A stretch of DNA of 16,886 nt from Methanobacteriota archaeon (GTDB lineage Archaea > Methanobacteriota > Methanobacteria > Methanobacteriales > Methanobacteriaceae), in contig JAEZKE010000078.1 in NCBI GenBank assembly GCA_023436175.1, positions 1-16,886 of the forward strand, read 5' to 3'. Position 1 is the stretch's first letter; each line of letters starts with the position of its first letter. This document shows, piece by piece, positions 1-8,089 of the stretch. The notes beneath the pieces are model-generated. The model made no database searches. It was not told where the DNA came from and saw only the letters and a list, made by a program, of their open reading frames with translations. Position numbers and translations under genes: made by a program.

Positions 1-259
1 TTCCCACGTTTTTTAATTCCCTTGTGATTGGAAATACCTTTTTTCGAAGGTATTGAGGCGTATTCATATAAGTGAGAACATCACTAATAAACTTTACCTC
101 TTTACTATCAGAAATATCGTTGTAAACGACAATCTTATCAGCCTTAAATATTGCCGCAGATCTACCAATCAGCCCTACCTTATAAGTCTTTATCCTCAAA
201 TCTTTACTCTCAGCAGTTATTGAGGCAGGTATAAAAATGGATAAATGTCTTAATGTCAT
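1..259 (-). CDS. SPOUT-type RNA methyltransferase (PF02598 family), N-terminal part only
   Basis: The gene runs off the left edge; about 86 residues are visible. The protein begins MTLRHLSIFIPAS and contains GLIGRSAAIFKADKI, a YND segment and NTPQYLRKKVFPI. These match the N-terminal pattern of the archaeal/eukaryotic family that includes human SPOUT1 (C9orf114): an IGRAA-like strand, then TPQYLRK-LFP. Members have the knotted SPOUT fold, bind SAM and are thought to methylate RNA; the substrate here is unknown. The ATG at 259-257 is the only good start and follows a weak GTGG element. A TATA-like box lies about 65 bases upstream. The gene is in the same direction as the METTL5-like gene, 208 bases downstream of it, so it may have its own promoter. 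The family call is strong; the exact reaction is inference. Confidence 0.8.
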   Translation of the reverse strand, partial: MTLRHLSIFIPASITAESKDLRIKTYKVGLIGRSAAIFKADKIVVYNDISDSKEVKFISDVLTYMNTPQYLRKKVFPITRELKNVG

Positions 260-323
260 TTTCCACTATTTGTTTTCTATCTTATATATAGGTGTACAAC
301 CTTTTTAGATTTAGCTTAAGTAG

Positions 324-331
324 TATATAAA
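324..331 (-). promoter_or_regulatory. TATA box for the SPOUT methyltransferase gene
   Basis: Read on the minus strand this is TTTATATA, the classic methanogen box A. It would place the transcript start near 301, giving a leader of about 40 bases before the ATG at 259. A second TATATA element at about 283-288 lies too close to the start for a leadered transcript. Confidence 0.45.
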
Positions 332-467
332 TACTAAGATATAATCTTATTACCCTCAAATTATTTTATAATAATTTATGATTTAGGGTTATTTAATGTT
401 TTGTATACCAAATAACATTTTTAACTATGGAGTTTTTTATATATAAAATTATGGGAAGTTAAACCCG

Positions 468-1127
468 CTATTTTATCTTTCCCTTCTTTTGAATCCGTAC
501 TACAATCACATCTATATTTATCTTTTCTTTTTCATGGAAATGATAAGTACGAGGTATGGGAAAACTATAACAGAATTTATGGGTTACGCAACCGCCTAAT
601 TTGTTAAAAAATTTTTCTACAAATAGTTCAGTCTCACGCATATGGAATGAATATACAACAGGGGCAATTTCAATGGCTTTGGTCATAAAGATTCTGTCTG
701 CTTCTTTTCTTTTTGATTTTTGTGCTCCAAATGGAGGATTTTGAATTACTGTATCTGCACTTCCAGTAAAATCTTGAATATCTTTTGAAATGAATTCTAC
801 ATTATCTTCAACACCCATCTCCAATGATTGTATTCTTGCAGTTTCTACTGCATCGGGATCAATATCCACACCAGTAACTTCCTTTGCTCCAAGTAAAGCA
901 GAGCCAATGGTAAATATACCCGTACCACAACCCAAGTCAACCACTTTTCTATCTTTTATATCTCCAAAAGAGTATGCATTCCACAAAATATCAGAAGCAA
1001 TATTTGAAGGTGTTATATACTGTTCCAACTGAACTTTTGGAGATTCATGGGGCGGAATTTGTTGAAGCATCATTTCAAGATGTCTTTTCTTGGTAATTGT
1101 TATTTTTTTACTCATTTTAGCATCCAT
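468..1127 (-). CDS. METTL5-like N6-adenine RNA methyltransferase
   Basis: A class I SAM-dependent methylase of 219 residues. Visible motifs in order are LEQYITP (34-40, the METTL5 signature preceding the fold), motif I DLGCGTG (64-70), the acidic ribose-binding residue in GVDID (about 86-90), and the catalytic NPPFG (130-134) typical of adenine N6-methylases. The C-terminal pattern SFPIPRTYHFHEKEKINIDV closely resembles human METTL5, which modifies one adenine of 18S rRNA with partner TRMT112. By family, the target is probably the equivalent small-subunit rRNA adenine, but that is inference. The start is uncertain: ATG at 1127 has only a weak GGAT upstream, while ATG at 1115 (MSKK) follows GGATG and is an equally good choice. 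It is divergent from pycA. Confidence 0.85.
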   Translation of the reverse strand: MDAKMSKKITITKKRHLEMMLQQIPPHESPKVQLEQYITPSNIASDILWNAYSFGDIKDRKVVDLGCGTGIFTIGSALLGAKEVTGVDIDPDAVETARIQSLEMGVEDNVEFISKDIQDFTGSADTVIQNPPFGAQKSKRKEADRIFMTKAIEIAPVVYSFHMRETELFVEKFFNKLGGCVTHKFCYSFPIPRTYHFHEKEKINIDVIVVRIQKKGKIK

Positions 1128-1182
1128 ATCCTACTCAATTAAATTCAAGAGGTTGTCTCCCAATTAATTTTCACGCCTGAAA

Positions 1183-1199
1183 TTTAAATCGAATTTAAA
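1183..1199. repeat. Short inverted repeat in the METTL5-pycA spacer
   Basis: TTTAAAT, CGA, ATTTAAA forms a perfect seven-base inverted repeat. Each arm is also TATA-like, so it may be part of the promoter of the minus-strand methylase gene or an operator. The rest of the 1128-1362 spacer is AT-rich, with TATA-like elements facing pycA (1274-1282 and 1305-1312) and no other clear structure. Confidence 0.3.
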
Positions 1200-1362
1200 G
1201 CTATTTATCATCTTATTTTTTTCCAGATTTTTGAATTATTAAACAGCCTCTTTAATTAAAATAAATATAGATCAAATATAAATTAATATGATCATGAATC
1301 ATAGCTATAATTAACTAAATTAATCTACGATATCCAAATTAATCTTAAACTTTGAGGGTATC

Positions 1363-1437
1363 ATGTTTAAAATTACTGCTAATTGTGGCAAGAAAGTCAT
1401 ACAAGCTTATGGAGAAACTAATGTAAAGTGTTGCTAG
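1363..1437 (+). CDS. Possible 24-residue leader ORF, a decayed copy of the pycA start
   Basis: ATG at 1363 follows GAGGGT (1354-1359) at good spacing. The frame runs 24 codons to a TAG at 1435-1437, whose last base is the first G of the GGTGAT ribosome binding site of pycA. The peptide starts MFKITANCGKK and ends NVKCC. It resembles the PycA start MFNKILIANRGEI and later GVKSV. The DNA agrees: 1359-1370 equals 1442-1453 in all 12 bases, and 1378-1389 matches 1467-1478 in 11 of 12. I see it as a partial duplication of the pycA ribosome-binding and start region. Whether it is translated and coupled to pycA is unknown. Confidence 0.4.
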   Translation: MFKITANCGKKVIQAYGETNVKCC

Positions 1438-1445
1438 GTGATATC

Positions 1446-2936
1446 ATGTTTAATAAAATACTGATTGCTAATCGTGGCGAAATTGCAATAAGAGTGATGA
1501 GAGCATGCAAAGAGCTCGGTGTAAAAAGTGTAGCTGTATATTCTGATGCAGATACAAATTCTCTTTTTGCAAAATATGCTAATGAAGCTTATAATATAGG
1601 AAATCCAAGCCCATCACAGAGTTATCTAAACATTGAAAAAATAATCGATGTTGCAGAAAAAAGTGGTGCTGAGGCGATTCATCCAGGTTACGGATTTTTA
1701 GCTGAAAATCCCAATTTAGGATTTGAATGTGAGAAACATGGTATCAAATTAATAGGGCCTAACGGATCTATTATAGAAGCCATGGGAAGTAAAATTGAAT
1801 CCAAAAAATTAATGGAAAAAGCAGGAGTCCCTGTTGTTCCAGGTACTGCCAAAGGAGTAACCGATATTGATGAAGCGGTTGATATAGCAGGATCAATAGG
1901 ATATCCTGTTATCGTAAAAGCATCTGCTGGAGGGGGTGGAATTGGAATGCGTACAGTCTATGAAGAAGATGAACTTGTACGTGCAATTGAATCCACACAG
2001 TCAGTTGCAGCCTCTGCATTTGGAGATTCAACCATTTATATTGAAAAATACATAGAGGAACCAAGACATATTGAATTCCAGATACTTGCAGATGAACATG
2101 GAAATACCATTCACGCTGCAGACAGGGAATGTTCAATTCAAAGAAGACATCAAAAATTAATCGAAGAATCACCTTCTCCAATTATGACTGAAGAACTCAG
2201 AGAAGAGATGGGTGGTGCTGCAGTTAGAGCTGCTTCTTCCATAGGTTATACAAATGCAGGAACTGTTGAATTTTTATATTCAAATGGAAAATACTACTTC
2301 CTTGAAATGAATACACGTATACAGGTCGAACACCCTATAACAGAAATAGTAACAGGAATAGATCTGGTAAAAGAGCAGCTTAAAATAGCAGCGGGTGAAG
2401 AACTCTGCTGCAGACAGGAAGATATTACAGTTAGAGGACATGCTATAGAATGCAGGATAAATGCTGAAGATCCAATGGCTGATTTTGCTCCAAATCCAGG
2501 TAAAATAACTGGTTATCGTTCTCCGGGAGGAATAGGCGTCAGAGTAGACAGTGGAGTTTACATGAACTATACAATACCTCCTTTCTATGATTCAATGATA
2601 TCTAAACTTATAGTTTATGGAATGACAAGGGAAGAATGTATAGCACGTATGAGAAGGGCACTAAATGAATATATTATATTAGGAGTTAAAACAACTATTC
2701 CGTTCCATAAATCAATGATGCTAAGTGAAAGTTTCAGGGAAGCTAAATTACACACCCATTTCGTTGATGAATACCATGACGAAATTATGGGACACATGGC
2801 GCAGGTAATGAAAGCTGATGAAAAGATTGTAGCAAGGCTAAAATCCACATTCTTACCGTCCCCTAAGATCGCTGCAGTATCTGCTGCTGTAAATAGTTAT
2901 ATGACAAATTTGGATAATTCCAAAAAGGAATTATAA
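1446..2936 (+). CDS. pycA: Pyruvate carboxylase subunit A (biotin carboxylase)
   Basis: A 496-residue ATP-grasp enzyme. It carboxylates biotin carried on the partner subunit (PycB, not in this window) with ATP and bicarbonate; the carboxyl group then goes to pyruvate to make oxaloacetate. Visible features are the N-terminal ILIANRGEIAIR (5-16), HPGYGFLAEN (79-88), the ATP-binding glycine loop GGGGIGM (162-168), RECSIQRRHQK (227-237), and EMNTRIQVEHPITE (287-300) with metal and bicarbonate residues. Length is normal for biotin carboxylase. I chose ATG 1446 because it follows GGTGAT (1437-1442) with three bases between; an upstream GTG at 1428 would add six residues outside the family pattern. 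Acetyl-CoA carboxylase subunit AccC is near-identical in motifs, but the adjacent biotin ligase and the methanogen context favour PycA. A T8 run lies at 2940-2947. Confidence 0.93.
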   Translation: MFNKILIANRGEIAIRVMRACKELGVKSVAVYSDADTNSLFAKYANEAYNIGNPSPSQSYLNIEKIIDVAEKSGAEAIHPGYGFLAENPNLGFECEKHGIKLIGPNGSIIEAMGSKIESKKLMEKAGVPVVPGTAKGVTDIDEAVDIAGSIGYPVIVKASAGGGGIGMRTVYEEDELVRAIESTQSVAASAFGDSTIYIEKYIEEPRHIEFQILADEHGNTIHAADRECSIQRRHQKLIEESPSPIMTEELREEMGGAAVRAASSIGYTNAGTVEFLYSNGKYYFLEMNTRIQVEHPITEIVTGIDLVKEQLKIAAGEELCCRQEDITVRGHAIECRINAEDPMADFAPNPGKITGYRSPGGIGVRVDSGVYMNYTIPPFYDSMISKLIVYGMTREECIARMRRALNEYIILGVKTTIPFHKSMMLSESFREAKLHTHFVDEYHDEIMGHMAQVMKADEKIVARLKSTFLPSPKIAAVSAAVNSYMTNLDNSKKEL

Positions 2937-2985
2937 TTATTTTTTTTAAGGTTATATTATTATTTAAAACAAAATCGGTGTTAAA

Positions 2986-3951
2986 ATGAAAGATAAAGTG
3001 TTAGAAACTCTTTATGAAAAAAAAGGAGAATATGTCTCTACCCTTGACCTAGCCTCAAAACTTGGAATTCCAGTATCTGAAGTACAGGAACATATAACAT
3101 CGCTTAAAAATGAAGGATATACCATTGAAACATCTTCTAATGAGGAATTAAAACTTAAAGAAGATCTAACTTTATTACTACCCCATAAACTCAAAGACAG
3201 CCTCAAAACCAATTACATTGGGAAAGAAATTCATTACTTTAGAGAAGTAGATTCCACAAACGAAGTTGCAAAGAAATTAGCCAGAAATGGTGCACCTGAA
3301 GGAACAATTGTAATAGCAGAAAGTCAGAGCAGAGGAAAGGGCAGGCGTGGGAAAAAATGGGTTTCACCATTAGGCGGTGCATGGTTATCTATTATCTTAA
3401 GGCCAAATACATTGCCTATTAACGCCCCCCAATTAACATTTATAGCCGGTGTTGCCGCCGCAGAAACTATAAAGGAAGAATATGGACTTGATGCAGGTAT
3501 AAAATGGCCAAATGATGTTTTAATAGACGATAAAAAAGTTTGTGGAGTACTAACTGAGATAAGCACTGAAATAGACACAATTGACTATATCGTTACAGGA
3601 ATTGGAATCGATGCCAATATTGATGTGAAGTTACTCCCTTCAGAACTCCAGGATACAACGACATCTCTAAAAAGCGAACTGAATCAGGATATATCCCGTA
3701 TGATACTGGTACAAAAGTTCCTTGGAAATTTCGAAGCAATGTATGATAAATTCAATAAAGGTAACTTCCACGAAATTTTAAGAAAATGGCGCCAGCTTTC
3801 AAAAACCATTGGAAGACAGGTAGAAATTAGAAAAGGAACTGAAATCATCCGCGGAGAAGCTGTAGGTGTAAACAGTAAAGGGGCATTGATTATAGAACTT
3901 GATGATGGAACACTTAAAAAAATTATTTCAGGGGAATGCAGGCATATTTAA
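2986..3951 (+). CDS. birA: Biotin--protein ligase with N-terminal HTH (BirA type)
   Basis: A 321-residue protein that activates biotin as biotinyl-AMP and attaches it to a lysine of a carboxyl-carrier domain, here presumably PycB. Residues 1-60 form a winged-helix DNA-binding domain (LDLASKLGIPVSEVQEHI). The catalytic domain follows, with SRGKGRRGKKW (115-125) for biotinyl-AMP binding, KWPNDVL (173-179), the lysine pair 183-184 before VCG, and GIGIDAN (205-211). A small C-terminal BPL_C domain covers about 268-321. ATG 2986 follows CGGTG with five bases between. It lies 49 bases after pycA, so an operon is likely, although a T8 run in the gap could weaken read-through. The HTH suggests it may also be a repressor as in E. 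coli BirA; I found no convincing operator upstream of pycA. Confidence 0.93.
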   Translation: MKDKVLETLYEKKGEYVSTLDLASKLGIPVSEVQEHITSLKNEGYTIETSSNEELKLKEDLTLLLPHKLKDSLKTNYIGKEIHYFREVDSTNEVAKKLARNGAPEGTIVIAESQSRGKGRRGKKWVSPLGGAWLSIILRPNTLPINAPQLTFIAGVAAAETIKEEYGLDAGIKWPNDVLIDDKKVCGVLTEISTEIDTIDYIVTGIGIDANIDVKLLPSELQDTTTSLKSELNQDISRMILVQKFLGNFEAMYDKFNKGNFHEILRKWRQLSKTIGRQVEIRKGTEIIRGEAVGVNSKGALIIELDDGTLKKIISGECRHI

Positions 3952-3952
3952 A

Positions 3953-6673
3953 TCATATAACTCTAAGTGGTAAAGTGAAGTAAAAAGTCGAACCCTTTCC
4001 TAATTCAGATTCGACCCAGATTCGGCCATTATATTGTTCTATTATCCTTTTAACAACGGACAAGCCTATTCCAGTTCCTTCATATTTACCCATTGCATGT
4101 AACCGTTTGAAAACTTCAAAAATTTTATCTTTATATTCTTTTTCTATTCCTATTCCATTATCTGAAACTTCAAAAACATATTCATTATTTTCTTTATTTA
4201 TCTGACAGGAAATATGGATTTTTGGATTTTCGTCAGGCTTTCTAAATTTAATGGCATTACCTATTAAATTCTGGAAAATTCTAACTATTTGATCTGGGTC
4301 AGCTAAAACCTTTGGAAGTGGATCATGTGTAATTTCAGCTCTATTATTATTAATTAAGGCATGTAAATTAGATAAAGCTTGTTCAAGCTCTATATCCATA
4401 TCTACTTCTTTAAATTCAACTTTTTTAGTTCCAACACGAGAGTATTCAAGTAGCCCCTGAATCATTTCTTTCATACGAATAGCAGCATCTACTATAAATT
4501 CAATAAACTCATCAGCATCAGAATCTAACTGGCCCCTGTATCTTCTCTCAAGAAGCTGTGTAAAACTTGCAATAGTTCTAAGCGGCTCCTGAAGGTCATG
4601 GGAAGTGATATATGCAAACTGCTGAAGTTCATAATTAGAACGTTCTAACTCTTCTATTATTTCTTTTAGTTTTTCTTCTGCTTTTTTACGCTCTGTTATA
4701 TCATGAGCAATCACATTAAAAGCAAATATTTCATTATCCTTTTTTAATGCCTTTAAATAGGTTTCAACATATCGAACTTTACCATTCTTATCAATAAATC
4801 TCGATTCATATGATCTTAGGCTCTTTCCTTCTAAAACTTGAGAAACTTTTTCTGTATGTAATTGCATTTCTTCATCAAGCAATAATTTAAGCTCTGTAAA
4901 ATTTTTGCCGATTAACTTTTCCTTAGACAATCCTGTAATTTCCTGTGCAGCATAGTTTACATCTAATAAATTACCATCTATACTTATAAGTATTGTATAA
5001 TCTGGTGATGAATTGAAAAGAGTTCTATATTTTTGTTCACTTTCTCTCAGCTCTTTTTCAGCTTTTTTAAGTTCTGTGATGTCCTGGTTTTCACCGTAGA
5101 TTTTAATAGTTTTACCTTCATTATCTTTGATAATCCCATAGCGAACTATTATAAAACGTTTTTTACCGTCCGCCCTTACAATAGAATGCTCAACATCCCT
5201 AAAGAAATTAGGATCATCAGTTTTTAAAGCTTTATCTATTTCCTCCTTTACCCCTGAAGATTCTTCAGGAGGGATGAACTTTCGGGCATATTCCTCAGGA
5301 GACATTTTTGATCCACCCTCCTGGTCAGTGGTGGTACCATACAACCTATAAAACTGATCATCAAAAGTATATAAATTTGAACTTACATCGTATTCCCAGG
5401 ACACTAACTTGGCCATATCCATAGCAATTTTTAGCTTCCTTTCACTCTTACGTAATTCATTTACAGCCTTTTTACGCTGAGTTATATCTCTAATAACTGC
5501 CACTATATATTGTTCTCCAGAAATATCAGCATATAATGTCTTTTTAGTAACCAAGATGTGTACATTTCCCTCTGAATCTGTGAATTCTTCTTCATTAACG
5601 TTTTCAACACCAGTTTTGAGTACTTCTTCATCTTTATCCCAGAAAACATCTGCCTCACGTGAAGGAAAGAAATCATAATCTGATTTTCCCAAAAGTTCTT
5701 CACGGGAATAGCCAATGAGCTTGCAATAAGCATCATTCAAGAGTATCCAACGGTGTTGTTTATCCTTCACAAATACAGGATCAGCAATAGAATTGATAAT
5801 CTTATCTAAAAAATTCCTTGAATCAGTGAGGGCCTCTTCAACCTGTTTATATTTATTAATTTCCTTTTTCAAGGCATTATTAGATGTTTTAAGCTCTCTA
5901 GCTCGCTTTTGAACTTTTAATTCTAAATTACTATGGGCCTTTTGTAATAATTCTTCAGCATGTTTACGCTTACTGATATCTGTTCCCACACTTAAAACAC
6001 CTACAACTTCTCCTTTATCATTGTAAAAGCCTTTATTTGTCCATGCTACCCATACCCTTCTCCCATCACGAGTTATATTTTCGTTTTCACTATTGATATG
6101 GGACTCAGGATCTTTAACAATCAGGTTGATAAATTCCTGGAGATTTCTTCCAGAAGATTCTGTTTCTGGAACTATTGTACCAACAACATTCCTTCCCATA
6201 ATCTCTTCTTTTTTAAAACCAAAAAACTTCTCGGCAAATTCATTTAAAAAGACAATATTTCCTTTTTTATCCATCTTAATGATAATGCTGTTGGCATTTT
6301 CAACCAGTTCACGATATTTCTTTTCATTTTCCTTTAATCTTTCTTCAATTTTTTCTCGTTCAGTAACATCCTGAATTTGTACTAAATATCCTGAATCAAC
6401 AACAGAAATAGCAAAATCTAAATATGCAGTCCCTGATCTAGTGGGATTATAATATCCCGCATTTCGAATATTTTCAAAATCCATCTTGAACTGAAATTTA
6501 ATTACTTTTTCTTCAATCAGTCTCTGCTTTTTTAAAGCGATGGTGGGATCATTAAATAAATTCAAACTGATATTTTCTGATTCTGGAATTCCCGCTATAT
6601 CCTTAGCTGACTGGTTTGCAGCAATTAATTTACCTTCTTTATCATAAAATAAGATACCTATTGGAGATTTCAA
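3953..6673 (-). CDS. Soluble multi-PAS sensor histidine kinase
   Basis: About 906 residues with no membrane segment, so a cytoplasmic sensor. Five PAS/PAC units end at DVTEREK (about 107), DISKRKH (238), DITQRKK (402), DITELKK (537) and DITERKK (664). A charged coiled coil lies between the second and third (about 240-285). The kinase core has the H-box SHDLQEPLR with phospho-acceptor His692, the N-box NLIGNAIKF (802-810), G1 DNGIGI (838-843) and G2 GTGIGLS (866-872). It should autophosphorylate and pass phosphate to a response regulator, but none is nearby, so it is an orphan kinase. The listed start is a TTG without a clear ribosome binding site. The frame stays open upstream, and a perfect GGAGG at 6721-6717 precedes an ATA at 6712, which would add FKESNIKFREIF, typical PAS N-terminal sequence. 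Its stop lies one base from the birA stop. Confidence 0.9.
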   Translation of the reverse strand: MKSPIGILFYDKEGKLIAANQSAKDIAGIPESENISLNLFNDPTIALKKQRLIEEKVIKFQFKMDFENIRNAGYYNPTRSGTAYLDFAISVVDSGYLVQIQDVTEREKIEERLKENEKKYRELVENANSIIIKMDKKGNIVFLNEFAEKFFGFKKEEIMGRNVVGTIVPETESSGRNLQEFINLIVKDPESHINSENENITRDGRRVWVAWTNKGFYNDKGEVVGVLSVGTDISKRKHAEELLQKAHSNLELKVQKRARELKTSNNALKKEINKYKQVEEALTDSRNFLDKIINSIADPVFVKDKQHRWILLNDAYCKLIGYSREELLGKSDYDFFPSREADVFWDKDEEVLKTGVENVNEEEFTDSEGNVHILVTKKTLYADISGEQYIVAVIRDITQRKKAVNELRKSERKLKIAMDMAKLVSWEYDVSSNLYTFDDQFYRLYGTTTDQEGGSKMSPEEYARKFIPPEESSGVKEEIDKALKTDDPNFFRDVEHSIVRADGKKRFIIVRYGIIKDNEGKTIKIYGENQDITELKKAEKELRESEQKYRTLFNSSPDYTILISIDGNLLDVNYAAQEITGLSKEKLIGKNFTELKLLLDEEMQLHTEKVSQVLEGKSLRSYESRFIDKNGKVRYVETYLKALKKDNEIFAFNVIAHDITERKKAEEKLKEIIEELERSNYELQQFAYITSHDLQEPLRTIASFTQLLERRYRGQLDSDADEFIEFIVDAAIRMKEMIQGLLEYSRVGTKKVEFKEVDMDIELEQALSNLHALINNNRAEITHDPLPKVLADPDQIVRIFQNLIGNAIKFRKPDENPKIHISCQINKENNEYVFEVSDNGIGIEKEYKDKIFEVFKRLHAMGKYEGTGIGLSVVKRIIEQYNGRIWVESELGKGSTFYFTLPLRVI

Positions 6674-6949
6674 GAAAATTTCCCTGAATTTAATGTTACT
6701 TTCTTTAAATATAATTCCTCCGAACTATATTCATTTCCAATTCTCGTTAATTACTCTAATTTTTGAAGATAAATAACTTATGATTTATTCAATAAAAGAA
6801 TTTATAAGAATATTCTACACATTTCCAGTTTTTTATCAAAGTAGTATTCCACTCTTAAATGATTAAATTTGATGTAAATTTAAAATTCACAAAAATAAGC
6901 TAGTTATAATTCAATAATGGGCTTTAAATTATTGCATGATGAACCGAAC

Positions 6950-7966
6950 TTAATCAACTGTAATGATAGCAATTTCGCCAAGTTTACCCTCCACATCAAA
7001 TTTTTTGCCCATTAGTTTCTCGGTTATAAATATATTCGTAACAGCATGCAAAGTCAATTCTGCAGTTTTTACCTTTGATTTACCTGCGATTGCCATGTAA
7101 GGAATAATTTGATCTCCAATGTATTTATCAACTGCAGCTCCACGAGATATATGATATAAAAGCTCTTCAGCCGCTTTTTGACCAACTTTTTCTGCCCTTA
7201 CTCCCCTTTCTCCAATAGAACTTCCGCCAATTCGACTATTTCCCTCAGTCCAAAGAACAATCCCCGATCCTGGCCCTAATGCATTATCAGAATGTTCTAT
7301 TTCAATTTCAGCATCAAATCCATTTGCTTTGAGCATTTTCTCTGCACTTTCAGCCTGCCTTACTGCAACGTGTTCAGGCAGTTTTACAGCATGAGATATC
7401 CCTTTTATTTTATCTACCTTTAAATTACAGGCATTAATATGATTTAATTTTTTTACAGGGTTTATTTTAACTTTAACGATGCCTCCACCACGAGGATAAT
7501 GGCCCCTGCGAATTATATCCAATCCCGCATCATATCCCATTGATTTTAAAACAGGCAGTGTAACATATTGAAGATAATTTACAGGTGGAGACCATCTCAC
7601 ATCTGTACCCCCTCGTATTGTAATATCTACAGGTGCATCTGCAAATACGGCAGGTATCATAAATGCTTGAAGAACTAAGGTAATGCTTCCTGCAGTTTTA
7701 ACATCGATATTGTAATTTCCACCATTTACTTCTTCAGGATAAAAAAATAGTTCTCGTGACTCTATTTCAAGTCCTTCAACGCGTGCATCAGATAAATTTG
7801 CAACAGCTTTCACAGCATTTAAATGTTGTGGCATTAAACCTGATTTAGGCCTATTTGCACGAATATTAGTTATATGAATAGGATTCATGGTTAAAGCGGA
7901 TAATGCGGTCGAAATACGTAAAAGAGCTCCACCACCTTCACCGTGTGATCCATCTATTTCAATCAT
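6950..7966 (-). CDS. rtcA: RNA 3'-terminal phosphate cyclase
   Basis: A 338-residue RtcA. The family converts RNA 3'-phosphate ends to 2',3'-cyclic phosphates with ATP through an adenylated histidine. Visible are the N-terminal MIEIDGSHGEGGG (1-13), IRANRPKSGL (about 35-44), RGGTDV (118-123), the conserved YPRGGG (157-162), and His307 in LTLHAVTN, which aligns with the nucleophilic histidine of E. coli RtcA. Length is normal. I chose ATG 7966 because it opens the conserved MIEIDG and follows AGGTTGATC; the longer frame from a TTG at 7993 has no binding site. A good TATA box lies about 50 bases upstream. In this window it sits among other genes linked to RNA. RtcB ligase is not seen here. Confidence 0.93.
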   Translation of the reverse strand: MIEIDGSHGEGGGALLRISTALSALTMNPIHITNIRANRPKSGLMPQHLNAVKAVANLSDARVEGLEIESRELFFYPEEVNGGNYNIDVKTAGSITLVLQAFMIPAVFADAPVDITIRGGTDVRWSPPVNYLQYVTLPVLKSMGYDAGLDIIRRGHYPRGGGIVKVKINPVKKLNHINACNLKVDKIKGISHAVKLPEHVAVRQAESAEKMLKANGFDAEIEIEHSDNALGPGSGIVLWTEGNSRIGGSSIGERGVRAEKVGQKAAEELLYHISRGAAVDKYIGDQIIPYMAIAGKSKVKTAELTLHAVTNIFITEKLMGKKFDVEGKLGEIAIITVD

Positions 7967-8010
7967 GTTGATCAACCTGAAAAATTTTGGCAACTTACAA
8001 AATTGAAGTG

Positions 8011-8018
8011 ATTATATA
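8011..8018 (-). promoter_or_regulatory. TATA box of rtcA
   Basis: Minus-strand TATATAAT, within GGTATATAATC. It predicts a transcript start near 7990 and a leader of about 25 bases carrying the AGGTTGATC element before the ATG at 7966. Confidence 0.55.
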
Positions 8019-8060
8019 CCCATTTTATTATGAGCTCATGATTTATTTTTAATTAAGGAT

Positions 8061-8066
8061 AAAAAA
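8061..8066 (-). terminator. Poly-T terminator after the NYN and UPF0425 gene pair
   Basis: Six T's on the minus strand, about 24 bases after the stop at 8090 and before the rtcA promoter. Archaeal RNA polymerase stops at such T runs without needing a hairpin. Confidence 0.35.
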
Positions 8067-8089
8067 GTAATGCATAGGAATACGCCAAT

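Noticed and set aside
1909..2181. Antisense ORFs inside pycA, birA, the kinase and the permease
   Set aside because: They lie opposite well-supported genes, have biased low-complexity composition and no binding sites.
7964..7993. TTG start for rtcA nine codons upstream
   Set aside because: It has no ribosome binding site, while ATG 7966 follows AGGTTGATC and opens the conserved MIEIDG.
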